A stretch of 45,087 bases of DNA from assembly GCA_046483065.1 (NCBI GenBank), contig JAWODW010000029.1, positions 1 through 45,087 of the forward strand. The letters are read 5' to 3'. The stretch is from JAWVYT01 sp046483065. Its GTDB lineage: Bacteria; Gemmatimonadota; Gemmatimonadetes; Longimicrobiales; RSA9. The notes beneath the pieces were generated by a model. The model was not told where the DNA came from and did not search any database. It saw nothing but the letters and a program-made list of their open reading frames with translations. Shown in pieces: positions 22,999 through 32,721 of this stretch (its first letter is position 1; every line of letters starts with the position of its first letter). The position numbers were made by a program, and so were the translations under genes.

Positions 22999-25346
22999 AG
23001 GCGCGCCATCCGGTCCGGCACGTCGCCAAAAGACTCATCGATGGCCAGGACCTTCTCGTAGGCCTCCCGGGCCTCCTCCCGCTGGCCCAGCTCCTCGTAG
23101 CACTGGCCCAGGTGGTAGTAGACGCCCAGGAGATCATCCGCATCGGCATGGGGCACCTTGAGCGCCCGGTCGAAGACCTTCACCGCCACGTTGTACTGCC
23201 CCTTAAGCACGAAGCACTGGCCCAGCTCCTCGTAGACCTTGAGCCGCTCTTCGCCGCCCGTCAGCGCCGTCTGGAACTCGGCGATGGCTTCATCGATCAG
23301 CCCCATCTCCTTGAACGCCAACCCCAGGTCGTAGTGGTCGCCGGCGTCATCCGGGTCCACGTTCTCCGTCACCTTCGCCTTGAACTGGTTCAGCATGGCG
23401 GCGAAGTTCGGGTCCGACGCACGCTCATCCCCCGCCGCCGCCATCTCCCCGGGCTCCATCTCCCGGAGTATGGCGTCCAGGTCCACCACGTCCTCGGCCT
23501 CGGCCTCCTCGCCGAGGGCATCCCGGGCCACCTCGTTCGACGGATCCAGGTCCAGGACCCGCTCGTACATGGCCCGCGCCTTCGTCTCGGCACCCAGCCG
23601 GTCCAGCGCCTCCGCCAGGTCCAGGTAGGCCTCCACCAGCAGCTCCCGGTCCCCGATCCGGGCGCCGTACTCCACCCGGCGCTGCAGAGCCGAGATGTCG
23701 TTCTCGTCGTGGCGAACGATCTCGTTGACCACCGCCAGCGCGTCCCGGAAAACATCCGCGTCCGCACCGCTGCCCGACAGCAGATGCAGCTCACGGAGCG
23801 CCTCGTCCATCAACCCACGACTCACCAGCTCCCGGGCCCGCCCCATGATGGCGTCGATGTCCAGGTCCTCGACGTCCACGTCCGGCGCATCGCCCTCGCT
23901 GGACTCGAAGCCCAGGTCGAACGACCCGACGTCCAGGTCCATGGCCTCGTCCCCGGGGCCGCTCCCGGCCGCTCCGGCCGCTCCGGCCGCTTCCCCGGCC
24001 TCCACGTCCACCGGCGCCGCGTCCTCCGGCGGCGTGGCCACGTCCGCCTCATCGAAGCTCAGCTCCATCCCTTCGTCGGCGGCCTCCACCGGCTCCACCG
24101 GCTCCGGCTCCGCCTCGTATCCCGTGTCGAGCGTGGGCAGGGGCTCCGCCTCCTCGCCCGCCTCCTCGCCCGCCTCCTCGCCCTCGGCCGGCTCGTCCTC
24201 GTAGCCGGTGTCCAGGAGCGGGAGCGGCTCGGCCTCCTCCTCCTCCTCGTCCCCGAGCTCCCCTTCCTCGAGCTCGGAACCGGCCGCGTCCGCCGCCTCC
24301 GGGGCCCCGCGGGAGAACGTCTCGAGCCCGCCCAGCGACTCCCCCACGGCGTCCTCCGGCGACGTCGGGGCCTCCCGCTCCGAGTACGAGACCTCGAGCC
24401 CGGAGATGCCCTCGACCTCCTCGACCTCCTCGACCTCCTCGGTGTCCTCGACCTCCTCGGTATCCTCGACGTCCTCGTCGGCGACATCCGCCTCCGGGCC
24501 CGCCGCGGTGGCCTCCAGCCCTTCCAGCCCCTCTGCGTCGACCTCTTCCACCGTGTCGGTCCGGGTCTCGAGCCCCTCCAGCCCCTCGGCCGACGGGGCG
24601 GGCTCCTCGGGGACCTCGGCCACAGTGGGCTCCAGCTGGTGGTCGAGGCCGATGTCCTCGGTCGGTTCGCCACCGAGCTCCGCGGGGGCCTCCTCCTCGG
24701 CGGGTGCCGGGGCGGGCGTCTCGGACTCCAGATCCACGGCGGGGTCGATGGTCCGGGCCTTCTCGGCCACCGCGGCAGCGTTCTCGGTATCTCCGGCCCG
24801 GACCCGCATCCCGTAGGCCGTCCGGAGCTGCTCGACGGCCTCGCCGTCGCGGTCGTGGGACGCGAGCTGCTGAGCCAGGAGCTCGCGGACCTCCGGGTCG
24901 TCGGAGAGCTCGGCGTACTCCTCGAGCCCCGTGAGCGCCGCCTCCACCTCACCGGCGGCCACCTGGCGCTCGGCGTACTCGAGGATCCATCGGCGGGCAT
25001 CGGTCTGGAACCCCTGCTCGGTGCAGAGGCGGCTCAGCTTCAGGTAGATGCCGGGGCGGTCCGGCCGGTGCCGGAGCGCCTTGTTGCACAGGGCGATGGC
25101 GTTGTTGTAGAAGCCCGATTCGGCGTACTTGTCGGCGGCCATCTCGTAATACGACACGGCGTCGTCCGTCTGCCCGAGCCGGAGGTTCAGGTCGCCGATC
25201 CGATTGAAGAGGGTGAGGTCGAGGTCCAGATCTTCCTCTTCACCCTGCTTGTCGAGGACCTTCTGGTAGGCCTGGATGGCGGCCTGCCAGTCCTCCTTCT
25301 GCTCGTGCTTACGAGCCTTGTCTTTCAGTCTGGCAATCGACGTCAT
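22995..25346 (-). CDS. Large TPR protein with an acidic central region
   Basis: A 783-residue cytoplasmic protein. N-terminal tetratricopeptide repeats (about 15-190, including WQAAIQAYQKVLDKQ and NNAIALCNKALRHRPDRPGIY) and C-terminal repeats (about 500-775, including DEALRELHLLSGSG, GDHYDLGLAFKEMGLIDEAI and YHLGQCYEELGQREEAREAY) flank about 280 residues rich in Glu, Asp, Ala and Pro. The acidic middle is made of short degenerate repeats such as EEVEDTEEVEEVEEVE. It resembles the TPR protein at 17403-19097 in composition, so the two may be paralogous scaffolds. The 203-bp gap upstream of its start (25347-25549) shows no clear promoter. Function unknown. Confidence 0.8.
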   Translation of the reverse strand: MTSIARLKDKARKHEQKEDWQAAIQAYQKVLDKQGEEEDLDLDLTLFNRIGDLNLRLGQTDDAVSYYEMAADKYAESGFYNNAIALCNKALRHRPDRPGIYLKLSRLCTEQGFQTDARRWILEYAERQVAAGEVEAALTGLEEYAELSDDPEVRELLAQQLASHDRDGEAVEQLRTAYGMRVRAGDTENAAAVAEKARTIDPAVDLESETPAPAPAEEEAPAELGGEPTEDIGLDHQLEPTVAEVPEEPAPSAEGLEGLETRTDTVEEVDAEGLEGLEATAAGPEADVADEDVEDTEEVEDTEEVEEVEEVEGISGLEVSYSEREAPTSPEDAVGESLGGLETFSRGAPEAADAAGSELEEGELGDEEEEEAEPLPLLDTGYEDEPAEGEEAGEEAGEEAEPLPTLDTGYEAEPEPVEPVEAADEGMELSFDEADVATPPEDAAPVDVEAGEAAGAAGAAGSGPGDEAMDLDVGSFDLGFESSEGDAPDVDVEDLDIDAIMGRARELVSRGLMDEALRELHLLSGSGADADVFRDALAVVNEIVRHDENDISALQRRVEYGARIGDRELLVEAYLDLAEALDRLGAETKARAMYERVLDLDPSNEVARDALGEEAEAEDVVDLDAILREMEPGEMAAAGDERASDPNFAAMLNQFKAKVTENVDPDDAGDHYDLGLAFKEMGLIDEAIAEFQTALTGGEERLKVYEELGQCFVLKGQYNVAVKVFDRALKVPHADADDLLGVYYHLGQCYEELGQREEAREAYEKVLAIDESFGDVPDRMARL

Positions 25347-25549
25347 GCCTTCCCAATCGAACCTTGCTTCGCGCCTGCGCGGTGAGATGGTTTGCTACCC
25401 GACCGGGGAAAAACGGGTCCACGGCCGGAGCGACCTGCGTGCGCTTTCAGGGGCCGAAACACCCTGGCAGCACGAGCGGGAGCATGGTCAGGGCACCTCG
25501 ACCCCTCGTGGCTGAGAAGATACTCCCGGCGCTGGCGTGGAACAAGCAC

Positions 25550-26764
25550 TCACGCCACCTCCCGGCCTCCCTTCCAGACCGACCGGGCAAGGCGCACGCC
25601 ATACCGGTACGCGATCTCCCGATAGTCGGCGGTATCCCACACCACGAGGTCCGCCCGGCTCCCTGCCGTGAGCGTGCCCCGATCGGCGAGTCGGAGCGCC
25701 CGGGCCCCGCCCCTCGTCGCCGCCACCAGCGCCTCCAGCGGTGACATCCCCATCTGGGAGCACGCGATGGTCAGGATCAGCGGCAGGCTGGGCGTGGCAG
25801 ACGACCCGGGGTTGAAGTCGGTGGCCAGCGCCACCTCCGCGCCCGCGTCCAGCAGCCGACGGGCCGGAGCATACACCGTCTTCCCCAGGAAGAAGAGCGT
25901 CCCCGGGAGGAGCGTGGCCACAGTGTCGGAGCCGGCCAGCGCCTCGATCCCGGCGTCGCTGATGGCTCCCAGATGGTCCGCCGACGCCGCACCCAGCTCC
26001 GCCGCTAGCTCGGCACCGCCCGACGGCTCCAGCTCGTCGGCGTGCAGCTTCGGCGTGAGCCCGTGCTCGAGACCCGCCCCCAGGATCCGCCGCGTCTCCG
26101 AGGCGTTGAAGACGCCCGGCTCCATGAACACGTCGCAGAACCGGGCCAGCCCCTCGTCGGCTGCCGCCGGGATCATCTCCTCGATCACCAGATCCACGTA
26201 CGCCCCGCGACGGTCCCGGTACTCCGGCGGGACCTCGTGGGCGCCCAGGAACGTGGCCACCACCTCCAGCGGGCTCTCCCCGTCCAGACGGCGGATGGCC
26301 CGGAGCATCTTGAGCTCGTCCGCCGTGGTCAGGCCGTACCCGCTCTTCACCTCCACCGTGGTGGTGCCCAGCCGCAGCACGTCCCGCAGCCGCTCGCGCC
26401 CCAGCGCCACCAGGTCATCCTCGGACCGCCTACGGAGGTCCCGGACCGATGCGTTGATCCCCCCGCCCTGCCGGGCGATCTCCATGTACGGGACGCCCCG
26501 AGCGCGCAGCGCGTACTCGTCCGCCCGCCATCGGCCGAAGACGGCGTGCGTGTGGGAGTCCACCAGGCCGGGCGTGAGCACGCCGCCGCCGCAGTCCACC
26601 CGCTCGGCGGCGCCGTAGCGGGCCTCCAGCTCACCGGCCGACCCCACGGTCGTGATGACCCCGTCCTCCACGGCAACGGCGCCGTCAGGGAGCACGGCGG
26701 AGTCGTCGGCGGTCTCGCAGGTGATGACTTGGGCGGTGTTGGTGAAGAGCGTTGTCACGGTCAT
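25550..26764 (-). CDS. hutI: Imidazolonepropionase
   Basis: Hydrolyses imidazolone propionate to formiminoglutamate, the third step of histidine breakdown. An amidohydrolase-fold enzyme of 404 residues when started at ATG 26764. The metal-binding HTH (His71 and His73 in GLVDSHTHAVFG), GGGINASVRD, TTTVEVKSGYGL, KLHADE and ATDFNPGS are all family hallmarks. The open frame extends 46 codons upstream into the repeat region, but those residues are non-homologous in character. ATG 26764 has no clear ribosome binding site. hutH lies upstream; hutU and hutG are not in the window. Confidence 0.95.
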   Translation of the reverse strand: MTVTTLFTNTAQVITCETADDSAVLPDGAVAVEDGVITTVGSAGELEARYGAAERVDCGGGVLTPGLVDSHTHAVFGRWRADEYALRARGVPYMEIARQGGGINASVRDLRRRSEDDLVALGRERLRDVLRLGTTTVEVKSGYGLTTADELKMLRAIRRLDGESPLEVVATFLGAHEVPPEYRDRRGAYVDLVIEEMIPAAADEGLARFCDVFMEPGVFNASETRRILGAGLEHGLTPKLHADELEPSGGAELAAELGAASADHLGAISDAGIEALAGSDTVATLLPGTLFFLGKTVYAPARRLLDAGAEVALATDFNPGSSATPSLPLILTIACSQMGMSPLEALVAATRGGARALRLADRGTLTAGSRADLVVWDTADYREIAYRYGVRLARSVWKGGREVA

Positions 26765-26889
26765 GAGCGGACGGTGTTTGAAGTGCCAGTTGGCAGCGGG
26801 ATGGTCATGTGTGGGGCGTGTTTGCATCAACAGTGTAGCGGAGACATTCGGTTCCTGCGAAGAAGGCGGGCGCTGAGAAGAACGACCGG

Positions 26890-27016
26890 GTCCCGTGCAC
26901 ATCGCTTCAAAGTGCTGCGCTTGCCAGGCTCCGGGGGCGGCTGGTGCACTGTCCCGTGTCGCGCGAAACGCTTGAGGCGCTTGAGGTTACCGGGGTCAAC
27001 TGGCAACTGGTGCACC
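26890..27016 (-). repeat. Imperfect tandem repeat between hutH and hutI
   Basis: Two diverged units of about 60-66 bp (about 26890-26949 and 26951-27016). Each begins GTCCCGTG and ends CTGGTGCAC on the plus strand, with CAACTGGCAACTGGTGCACC near the end of the second. A weaker partial relative is at about 26772-26795. The 259-bp gap otherwise shows no recognisable gene. A 66-codon open frame crossing it is only the translation of the repeat. Confidence 0.5.
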
Positions 27017-27023
27017 GTCCGCT

Positions 27024-28544
27024 TCACTCCGCGAACGCCCCCGCCCGCACCAGCCCCTCCACCGCCTCGATGTCGGGCCCGAGGACCCGGTCCCTTGTCA
27101 GCGGCTCGACGCGCTCGCGGATCCGTGCGTAGGCGCGGGCTACGCCGGCGCCGGGCTTCAGCGGCAGGAGGAACTCGAGGCCCTGTGCGGCGGCGAGGAG
27201 CTCGAGGGCGAGGACGGTCTCCAGCAGGTGCACGGCGTCCCGTGCCTGTCGGGCGGCGGTCATCCCCATGGAGACGTGGTCCTCCTTGTTGGCGTCTGTG
27301 GGGATGGAGTCAGTGGACGCCGGTGCGGCCAGGAGGCGGATCTCGTTGACCAGGCTGGCGGCGGCGATCTGCGGGATCATGAACCCGGAGTTGGTGCCGG
27401 GCTCGGGGGTCAGGAACGCCGGCAGGCCGGAGAGGTCGGGGTCGACGAGGCGGGCGAGTCGTCGCTCGCTGATGGAAGCCAGGTCGGCGCACGCCATGGC
27501 CACCAGGTCCATGACCTGGGCCACAGGCTGACCGTGGAAGTTGCCGCCGCTCAGGATCCGGCCGCGGTCGGGGAAGATGAGCGGGTTGTCGGTGGCGCTG
27601 TTGGCCTCCACCTCCAGGACGCCCCGGGCGTAGCGGAACGCCTGCCGTGCGGCGCCGTGGACCTGGGGCATGCAGCGGAGCGAGTAGGCGTCCTGGACCC
27701 GGGGGTCGCCCTCCCGGTGGCTCTCCCGGATCTCCGAGTCGGCCAGGAGCGTCCGCAGGCGGCGTGCGCTCTCGGCCTGCCCGGGCTGGGGCCGCACGCG
27801 CTGGATGGCCTCGTCGAAGGGGTCCGGCGTGCCCCGCATGGCCTCCAGGCTCATGGCGCCGGCCACCTCCGCCGTCTCCACCGCCCGCTCCGCCGCCAGC
27901 AGCGCCAGCGCGCCCACGCCGGTCATGGCCTGGGTCCCGTTGTTCAACGCCAGCCCCTCCTTCGCGGCCAGCTGCACCGGCTCGAGCCCCGCGGCGGCCA
28001 GCGCTTCAGCGGCGGGACGACGGCGAGAGGCCCCGCCTTCGTCGCGTACCCGGACCTCGCCCTCGCCCATGAGGGCCAGCGCGATATGCGACAGCGGCGC
28101 CAGGTCGCCCGACGCGCCCACGCTCCCCCGGCTCGGCACCACCGGGTGGATCCCGTGGTTCAGCAGCTCCAGGATCCGCTCGATGACCAGCGGCCGAACC
28201 CCCGAGTGGCCCAGGGCCAGGACGTTGGCCCGGAGCAGCATGATGGCCCGGACCTCCGGCTCCGGGAGCGGCTCGCCCACCCCCGCCGCGTGGCTCCGGA
28301 TCAGGTTCTCCTGCAGCTCGGTGATCCGACCGGGCGGGATCACCACTTCCGCCAGGGCACCGAACCCGGTGGTGAGGCCGTAGACGACCCGGCCCTCTGC
28401 GACGGCGTCATCGACCACCTTCCGGGCGGCCTCGATCCCCGGGCGTGCCTCATCGGCGAGGGTCACGCGGGGCCCACCGGGGCGGGCCACCCGTTGCACG
28501 TCCTCCAGCGTCAGCCGATCTCCGTACAGCGCCAGTGTCTCCAT
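27024..28544 (-). CDS. hutH: Histidine ammonia-lyase
   Basis: Removes ammonia from L-histidine to give trans-urocanate, the entry to histidine catabolism. The protein has 506 residues, normal length. The self-forming MIO cofactor comes from Ala144-Ser145-Gly146 in GSVGASGDLAPLSH. YGLTTGFG (56-63), with the conserved Tyr, and the C-terminal EDHVSMG with QARDAVHLLETVLALELLAA are typical. It starts 48 nt after the lptD stop. A weak promoter-like TTGTGA-TAGGTT pair is the only signal I see. The hutI gene follows after a repeat-bearing gap. Confidence 0.96.
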   Translation of the reverse strand: METLALYGDRLTLEDVQRVARPGGPRVTLADEARPGIEAARKVVDDAVAEGRVVYGLTTGFGALAEVVIPPGRITELQENLIRSHAAGVGEPLPEPEVRAIMLLRANVLALGHSGVRPLVIERILELLNHGIHPVVPSRGSVGASGDLAPLSHIALALMGEGEVRVRDEGGASRRRPAAEALAAAGLEPVQLAAKEGLALNNGTQAMTGVGALALLAAERAVETAEVAGAMSLEAMRGTPDPFDEAIQRVRPQPGQAESARRLRTLLADSEIRESHREGDPRVQDAYSLRCMPQVHGAARQAFRYARGVLEVEANSATDNPLIFPDRGRILSGGNFHGQPVAQVMDLVAMACADLASISERRLARLVDPDLSGLPAFLTPEPGTNSGFMIPQIAAASLVNEIRLLAAPASTDSIPTDANKEDHVSMGMTAARQARDAVHLLETVLALELLAAAQGLEFLLPLKPGAGVARAYARIRERVEPLTRDRVLGPDIEAVEGLVRAGAFAE

Positions 28545-28592
28545 GCGGGCAACCTAGAGGCGCACGCGCCCGATTCACAAGCGCGTGGCCTG

Positions 28593-31500
28593 CTACCGCG
28601 GCCCGCCGGTCGGGCGCCTGTCCTCGAGCCCTTCCGTGCCTCGCTGCTGCTGGTCGTAGTCGAGCTTGAGGTCGGGCTGGTCGCGGAGCTGCACCCGGAA
28701 CTGGAACTGGAAGTTGCCGGTCCGGGTCTTCAGGAAGTCGAAGTTGGCCGTCCACCGGTGGAGGTCCCGGGAGAGGGTCAGGATGTGGTCGGCGAACTGG
28801 CTGTCGGTGAACGAGTACGACGTGGTCCAGCGGACGCTCCAGTGCTGGGTGGGGTCGAAGGTGATGTTCGCCCGCACCACCTGGTTGTCGGTGCCCTCCG
28901 TGATGGAGGTGGCCCGCCTCCGCTCCAGAGAGTAGGAGAGCGCCGCCCGCCACGTCCCGACGTTGCCGCCGCCGCGCGGCCCCATGTCCCCGCCGTGGTC
29001 GCCCGGCACTACGCCGCCCATGTCGCCGCCGCGCCCGCTGCCGGACTCGGCACCCATGGCCATCCGGTCGGACTCCTGCTCCTGGGAGGCGGTGTCCTGC
29101 GCCTGCTCCGTGCCGGCTGTGGACGCCGTCCCTCCGGAGAGGCCCAGGAACCGGAAGAGCCAGAACTCGTTGTCGATGTTGAATGAGGCCGACAGGTTGG
29201 TGAGGAACGGCGCGAAGGTCCTCGGAGCGAGGTCGCCGTCCTCGGGTCTCTCGCCGGTCTCGAAGAGGCTGTGGGACGTGCTGAGCTGGAGCCCCTGGAC
29301 CAGGTCGGAGCGGATCGAGTTGCTGATCTGCGTGGTCTGGAACCCGCGCCCGTCCTCCCGGGCGGCCACGAAGTCGTAGACGAACGGCGTGCTCGTGTTC
29401 AACGCCAGGAGCGTGATCTTCTCGTCCTGCGGCAGGCGACGGGGCTCGCCGGGCTGTCCGAGCTCGGCGCTGTCGGCGGCGGCCTCCTCGTCATCGCTCT
29501 CGACCTTGGCCTCGAACGTCTGGCTGAACGAGAGCGTGAGCGTGTTCCGGGCGCGCAGGCTGCGCCCTCCGAACACGCTGTCCTGGAGCGCGGTGATGGT
29601 GGGCTTCGGCGAGTACGACCAGCGGAGCGTGGGCGCGATCTTGTGCCGGATCCGGCTGAAGCGGGCGAAGCCGGGGAAGAACCCGTACAGTGCGGTGGTC
29701 AGGTTGGCGCCGGCGGAGAAGCGTAGCGGCTGGGCGATGAAGTCCTCGGTGCCGCCGGCGTCCAACGAATCGTTCCAGAGCCGGGTCTGTGCGTTCCGGA
29801 CCCGGTTCCCGTTCATGGACACGTTCGGGCTCAGCGTGGTCCCCGTCCACAGGTTCTGCTGGAACCCCAGAGAGACACCCCAGCCGAGGGTCTCGCCCGT
29901 CTCCTCTTCCAGCGGCTCGTCCGGCAGCGCGGGGAACGGCGCCGCGGTGAAGTCCTCGATCTGTGAGGACAGCGGGTGGCGAACGGTTTCGAGGGACGGC
30001 TTCGGGCCCAGCGTCTCCTTCTGGTAGCTCAGGTTCTGGCCCAGGCTGAGCCGGCCCAGCGAGATCGACTGGTTCAACCGGGTCTGGACCGTCTCGCTGT
30101 CCCGGACCCCGGGCACCTCGGCCTCGAGCACGTCCCGGGTCTTCCGGTCCGCGCTCCCGCTCCCCCGCCACGTCACGTCCCACCCGGCACCCTCGCTGTT
30201 GTACAGCGTCATGGGCGAGAGGGAGAGCTGGAGCGACGGGAGCGTCATATCCACCTGCTCGGTGCTCAGCTGCTGCTGCCGCTCGGCGCCCAGCGTCATG
30301 GAGCCCCAGTCGAAGGACCGGTTCGCGCTGGCGCTCGACCGGATGCTCTGGTTCAGCTCGCGGGGGTCGAAGGAGTTCTGTCGCACGAAGTCCGCGGAGG
30401 ACGCGTACCGCGCGTTCATCTGCAGCCGCGTCCGCTCGTCGGGCCGCCAGCTGTTGGTGGTGTTCAGCGTGAACTCCCGCCCCGCGGGCACGCCCTCCCG
30501 CTGCCGCCAGTAGTGCTTGGCGTTCAGGCTGCCCTGGAGGAACTGGCGCCGCCAGTAGTACGTGAGCGCGCCCTCCACCGCCGTCCAGTTCCCCGACCAC
30601 CAGTCGAACGTGCCCCGGGCGCTGACATAGTCGTTGATCGCCCAGTAGAAGCCCACGTTGGAGATCTGGCGGCTGTAGCCGGCGTTGTTGCGGACGATGT
30701 CGTTCACGCCGAACTGGGGCATGAGCAGCCCGCTCCGCCGGCCCCGATTCGTGGGCGAGATCATCCACGGCAGCCAGAACACGGGGACGTCCTCGAACTG
30801 GAGCGTCACGTCGCGGGCCACCATCATTCCGCCATCCACCATCTTCAGCGACCGGGCCCGGAAGGTGTAGTGCGGGTGCTCCAGGTCGCACGACGTGAAC
30901 TCGGTCCGCTCGCCGTAGAGCGTACTCTTCTCCCCTTCGTCGAGGAGGAACACCCGGTTGTTCGCTCCGAGAACGTACCACGTGGCCTGCCGGGTGAACC
31001 GCGTGCGGGCGCTCTCGGCCATCCCCACGTCGCGCTCGATGTCGAAGCAGACCCGGTCGCTCGTGACCGGCTCGTCCTCCCCCGACAGCACCGGGCTGCC
31101 GTAGCCGCATACCACGTCGGTCCCACCGTCGTAGACCAGGAGCGAGTCGGTCTCCAGCGCGTTCCCCTCCCGGGCGATCCGGGCGTCACCGGTGAGACGG
31201 AGCTGGTTGCTGTCAGCCCAGAAGACCGCGCCCTCGCCCCGGTACTCCGTCGACTCGTACCCCTCCAACGCCTCCAGCCGCTCCCGCACCGCCGCCTCCT
31301 CCATGGTCGCCACGTCCTCCCGCGGACGCCGCGCCGGCCGCTGCTCGATCCCTTCCCGCTCGCCCGGCCGGATCCGCCCCGTGTCCGGCGGGATCGGCGC
31401 CAACCGCCCGGGCAGCTCCGGCGGGCCCGAGTCCACCACCACGTCCTGGCCCGCCCGCGTCGTATCCACCGCCCCGGCCGCCGCGGAATCGCCGGCGGCG

Positions 31501-31879
31501 CCGGGCGCCAGACTGTCCACCGCCAGACTGTCCACCACCAGGCTGTCCACCGCCAGGCTGTCCACCGCCAGGCTGTCCATGGCCAGGCTGTCGGTGGTGT
31601 CGGGCTGGACGGGCGTCATGGGCAGCGTCCGGAGCCGCTGGAGCGCCCGCTGCCGGGGCGTGAGGGTGGTGTCCGGGGGCGTGGTGTCCCGGGCCGCGGT
31701 GTCCTGGGCGGTGGTGTCGGCCCGAGCCGTGTCCCGTGCCGTCCGGGTGGTGTCCTGCTGCGCCGCGAGCCCCGCGGGCGCCAGGAGGAGCGCCAGGAGG
31801 AGCGCCAGGGCGAGGGCCGGGAGCGCGGCCGGCGGGAGGATGCAATCCGACGGGCCGCCCTCACGGCGACGCGTCGCAT
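28593..31879 (-). CDS. lptD: LPS-assembly outer-membrane protein LptD, with a frameshift near its start
   Basis: Outer-membrane barrel that inserts lipopolysaccharide with LptE. The frame from about 31850 down to 28593 encodes an OstA-like N-terminal domain (LTGDARIAREGNALETDSLLVYDGG, MVARDVTLQFEDVPVFWLPW), then a very large barrel rich in aromatic alternating strands. A Pro/Asp-rich stretch near residue 70 contains DSLAV repeats of 15 bp (about 31512-31590). The signal peptide (ALALALLLALLLAPAGLAA-QQ) is in this frame, but no ATG, GTG or TTG precedes it. ATG 31879, with the excellent AGGAGAG ribosome binding site and 12 nt after tatC, is in another frame. Joining the two needs one missing base or a -1 slip between 31879 and about 31835. 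I place the gene end to end and flag the frameshift. Confidence 0.85.
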
Positions 31880-31891
31880 CGGCTCTCCTCG

Positions 31892-32662
31892 CTAGCTGCT
31901 GCCCGTCCACTGGTCTTCGCGCTCCTCTTCCAGCTCGGCCATCCGCTTCTCCCGCCGCCGCTCCACACCCCGCACCAGCCAGATCCCCAGCTCGTAGAGC
32001 AGGAGGAGCGGCACCATGAGGAATATCGTAAGGATAACGACGTCCCCCGGGGTGATGAAGCTGGCCACGATGGTGATGATGACGATCGCCCACCGCCGGC
32101 CCTTCCGCAGCATCCCCGTGTCCACGACGCCCACCACGCCCAGCACCAGCATGACCACGGGCAGCTCGAAGACCAGCCCGAAGCCGAGGAGCGTGCGGAC
32201 CACCACTGCCATATAGGGGCCGATGGTGATGTTCTGTTCCAGGGTGGCCTGTTGGAACTGGGCGAAGAACTGGAACATCACGGGCAGCGCCACCCAGTAG
32301 GAGAGCGCCATCCCGGCGAGGAAGAGGAGCAGCCCGAAGTAGAGCGCGGGCACGATGGCGCGCTTCTCCTCGGGCAGGAGCGCGGGCGCGAGGAAGATCC
32401 AGACCTGGTAGATCACCACGGGCGAGGCCAGGATGACGCCGGTGGTGAGGGTCAGCTTCAGTGTGACCAGGAACGGGTCCGCCGGGCTCAGGTAGGCCAG
32501 CTTGCCGTCCTCGTCGAGGAGCGGCCGGATCGGGTCGATGAGCAGCCCCAGCACGTCGAGGCGGGTGACCAGGAACCAGCCGATGACGGCGCCGATGGCC
32601 ACGGCGATCAGGCTCCAGAGGATCCGCCAGCGCAGCTCCTCGAGGTGGTCGAGGAACGGCAT
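31892..32662 (-). CDS. tatC: Sec-independent translocase subunit TatC
   Basis: Receptor of the twin-arginine pathway that binds the RR signal peptide. The protein has 256 residues with six membrane segments. The cytoplasmic N-terminus FLDHLEELRWR has the conserved glutamates. PADPFLVTLKLTL, QVWIFLAPALLPEEKR and FGLVFELPVVM are family landmarks, and a basic then acidic C-terminal tail follows. ATG 32662 is chosen; about 20 in-frame codons upstream lack a start. It lies between nrdR and lptD. TatA is encoded at 21276-21662. Confidence 0.95.
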   Translation of the reverse strand: MPFLDHLEELRWRILWSLIAVAIGAVIGWFLVTRLDVLGLLIDPIRPLLDEDGKLAYLSPADPFLVTLKLTLTTGVILASPVVIYQVWIFLAPALLPEEKRAIVPALYFGLLLFLAGMALSYWVALPVMFQFFAQFQQATLEQNITIGPYMAVVVRTLLGFGLVFELPVVMLVLGVVGVVDTGMLRKGRRWAIVIITIVASFITPGDVVILTIFLMVPLLLLYELGIWLVRGVERRREKRMAELEEEREDQWTGSS

Positions 32663-32721
32663 CTCCTCGGCTCCGGACGAGCGCTTCCCGAACGCCTTGA
32701 TCCGGTCCTTCAGAGGCTCGA

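Noticed and set aside
26827..27027. Possible 66-residue protein between hutH and hutI
   Set aside because: Its sequence is only the translation of the imperfect tandem repeat and has no ribosome binding site.
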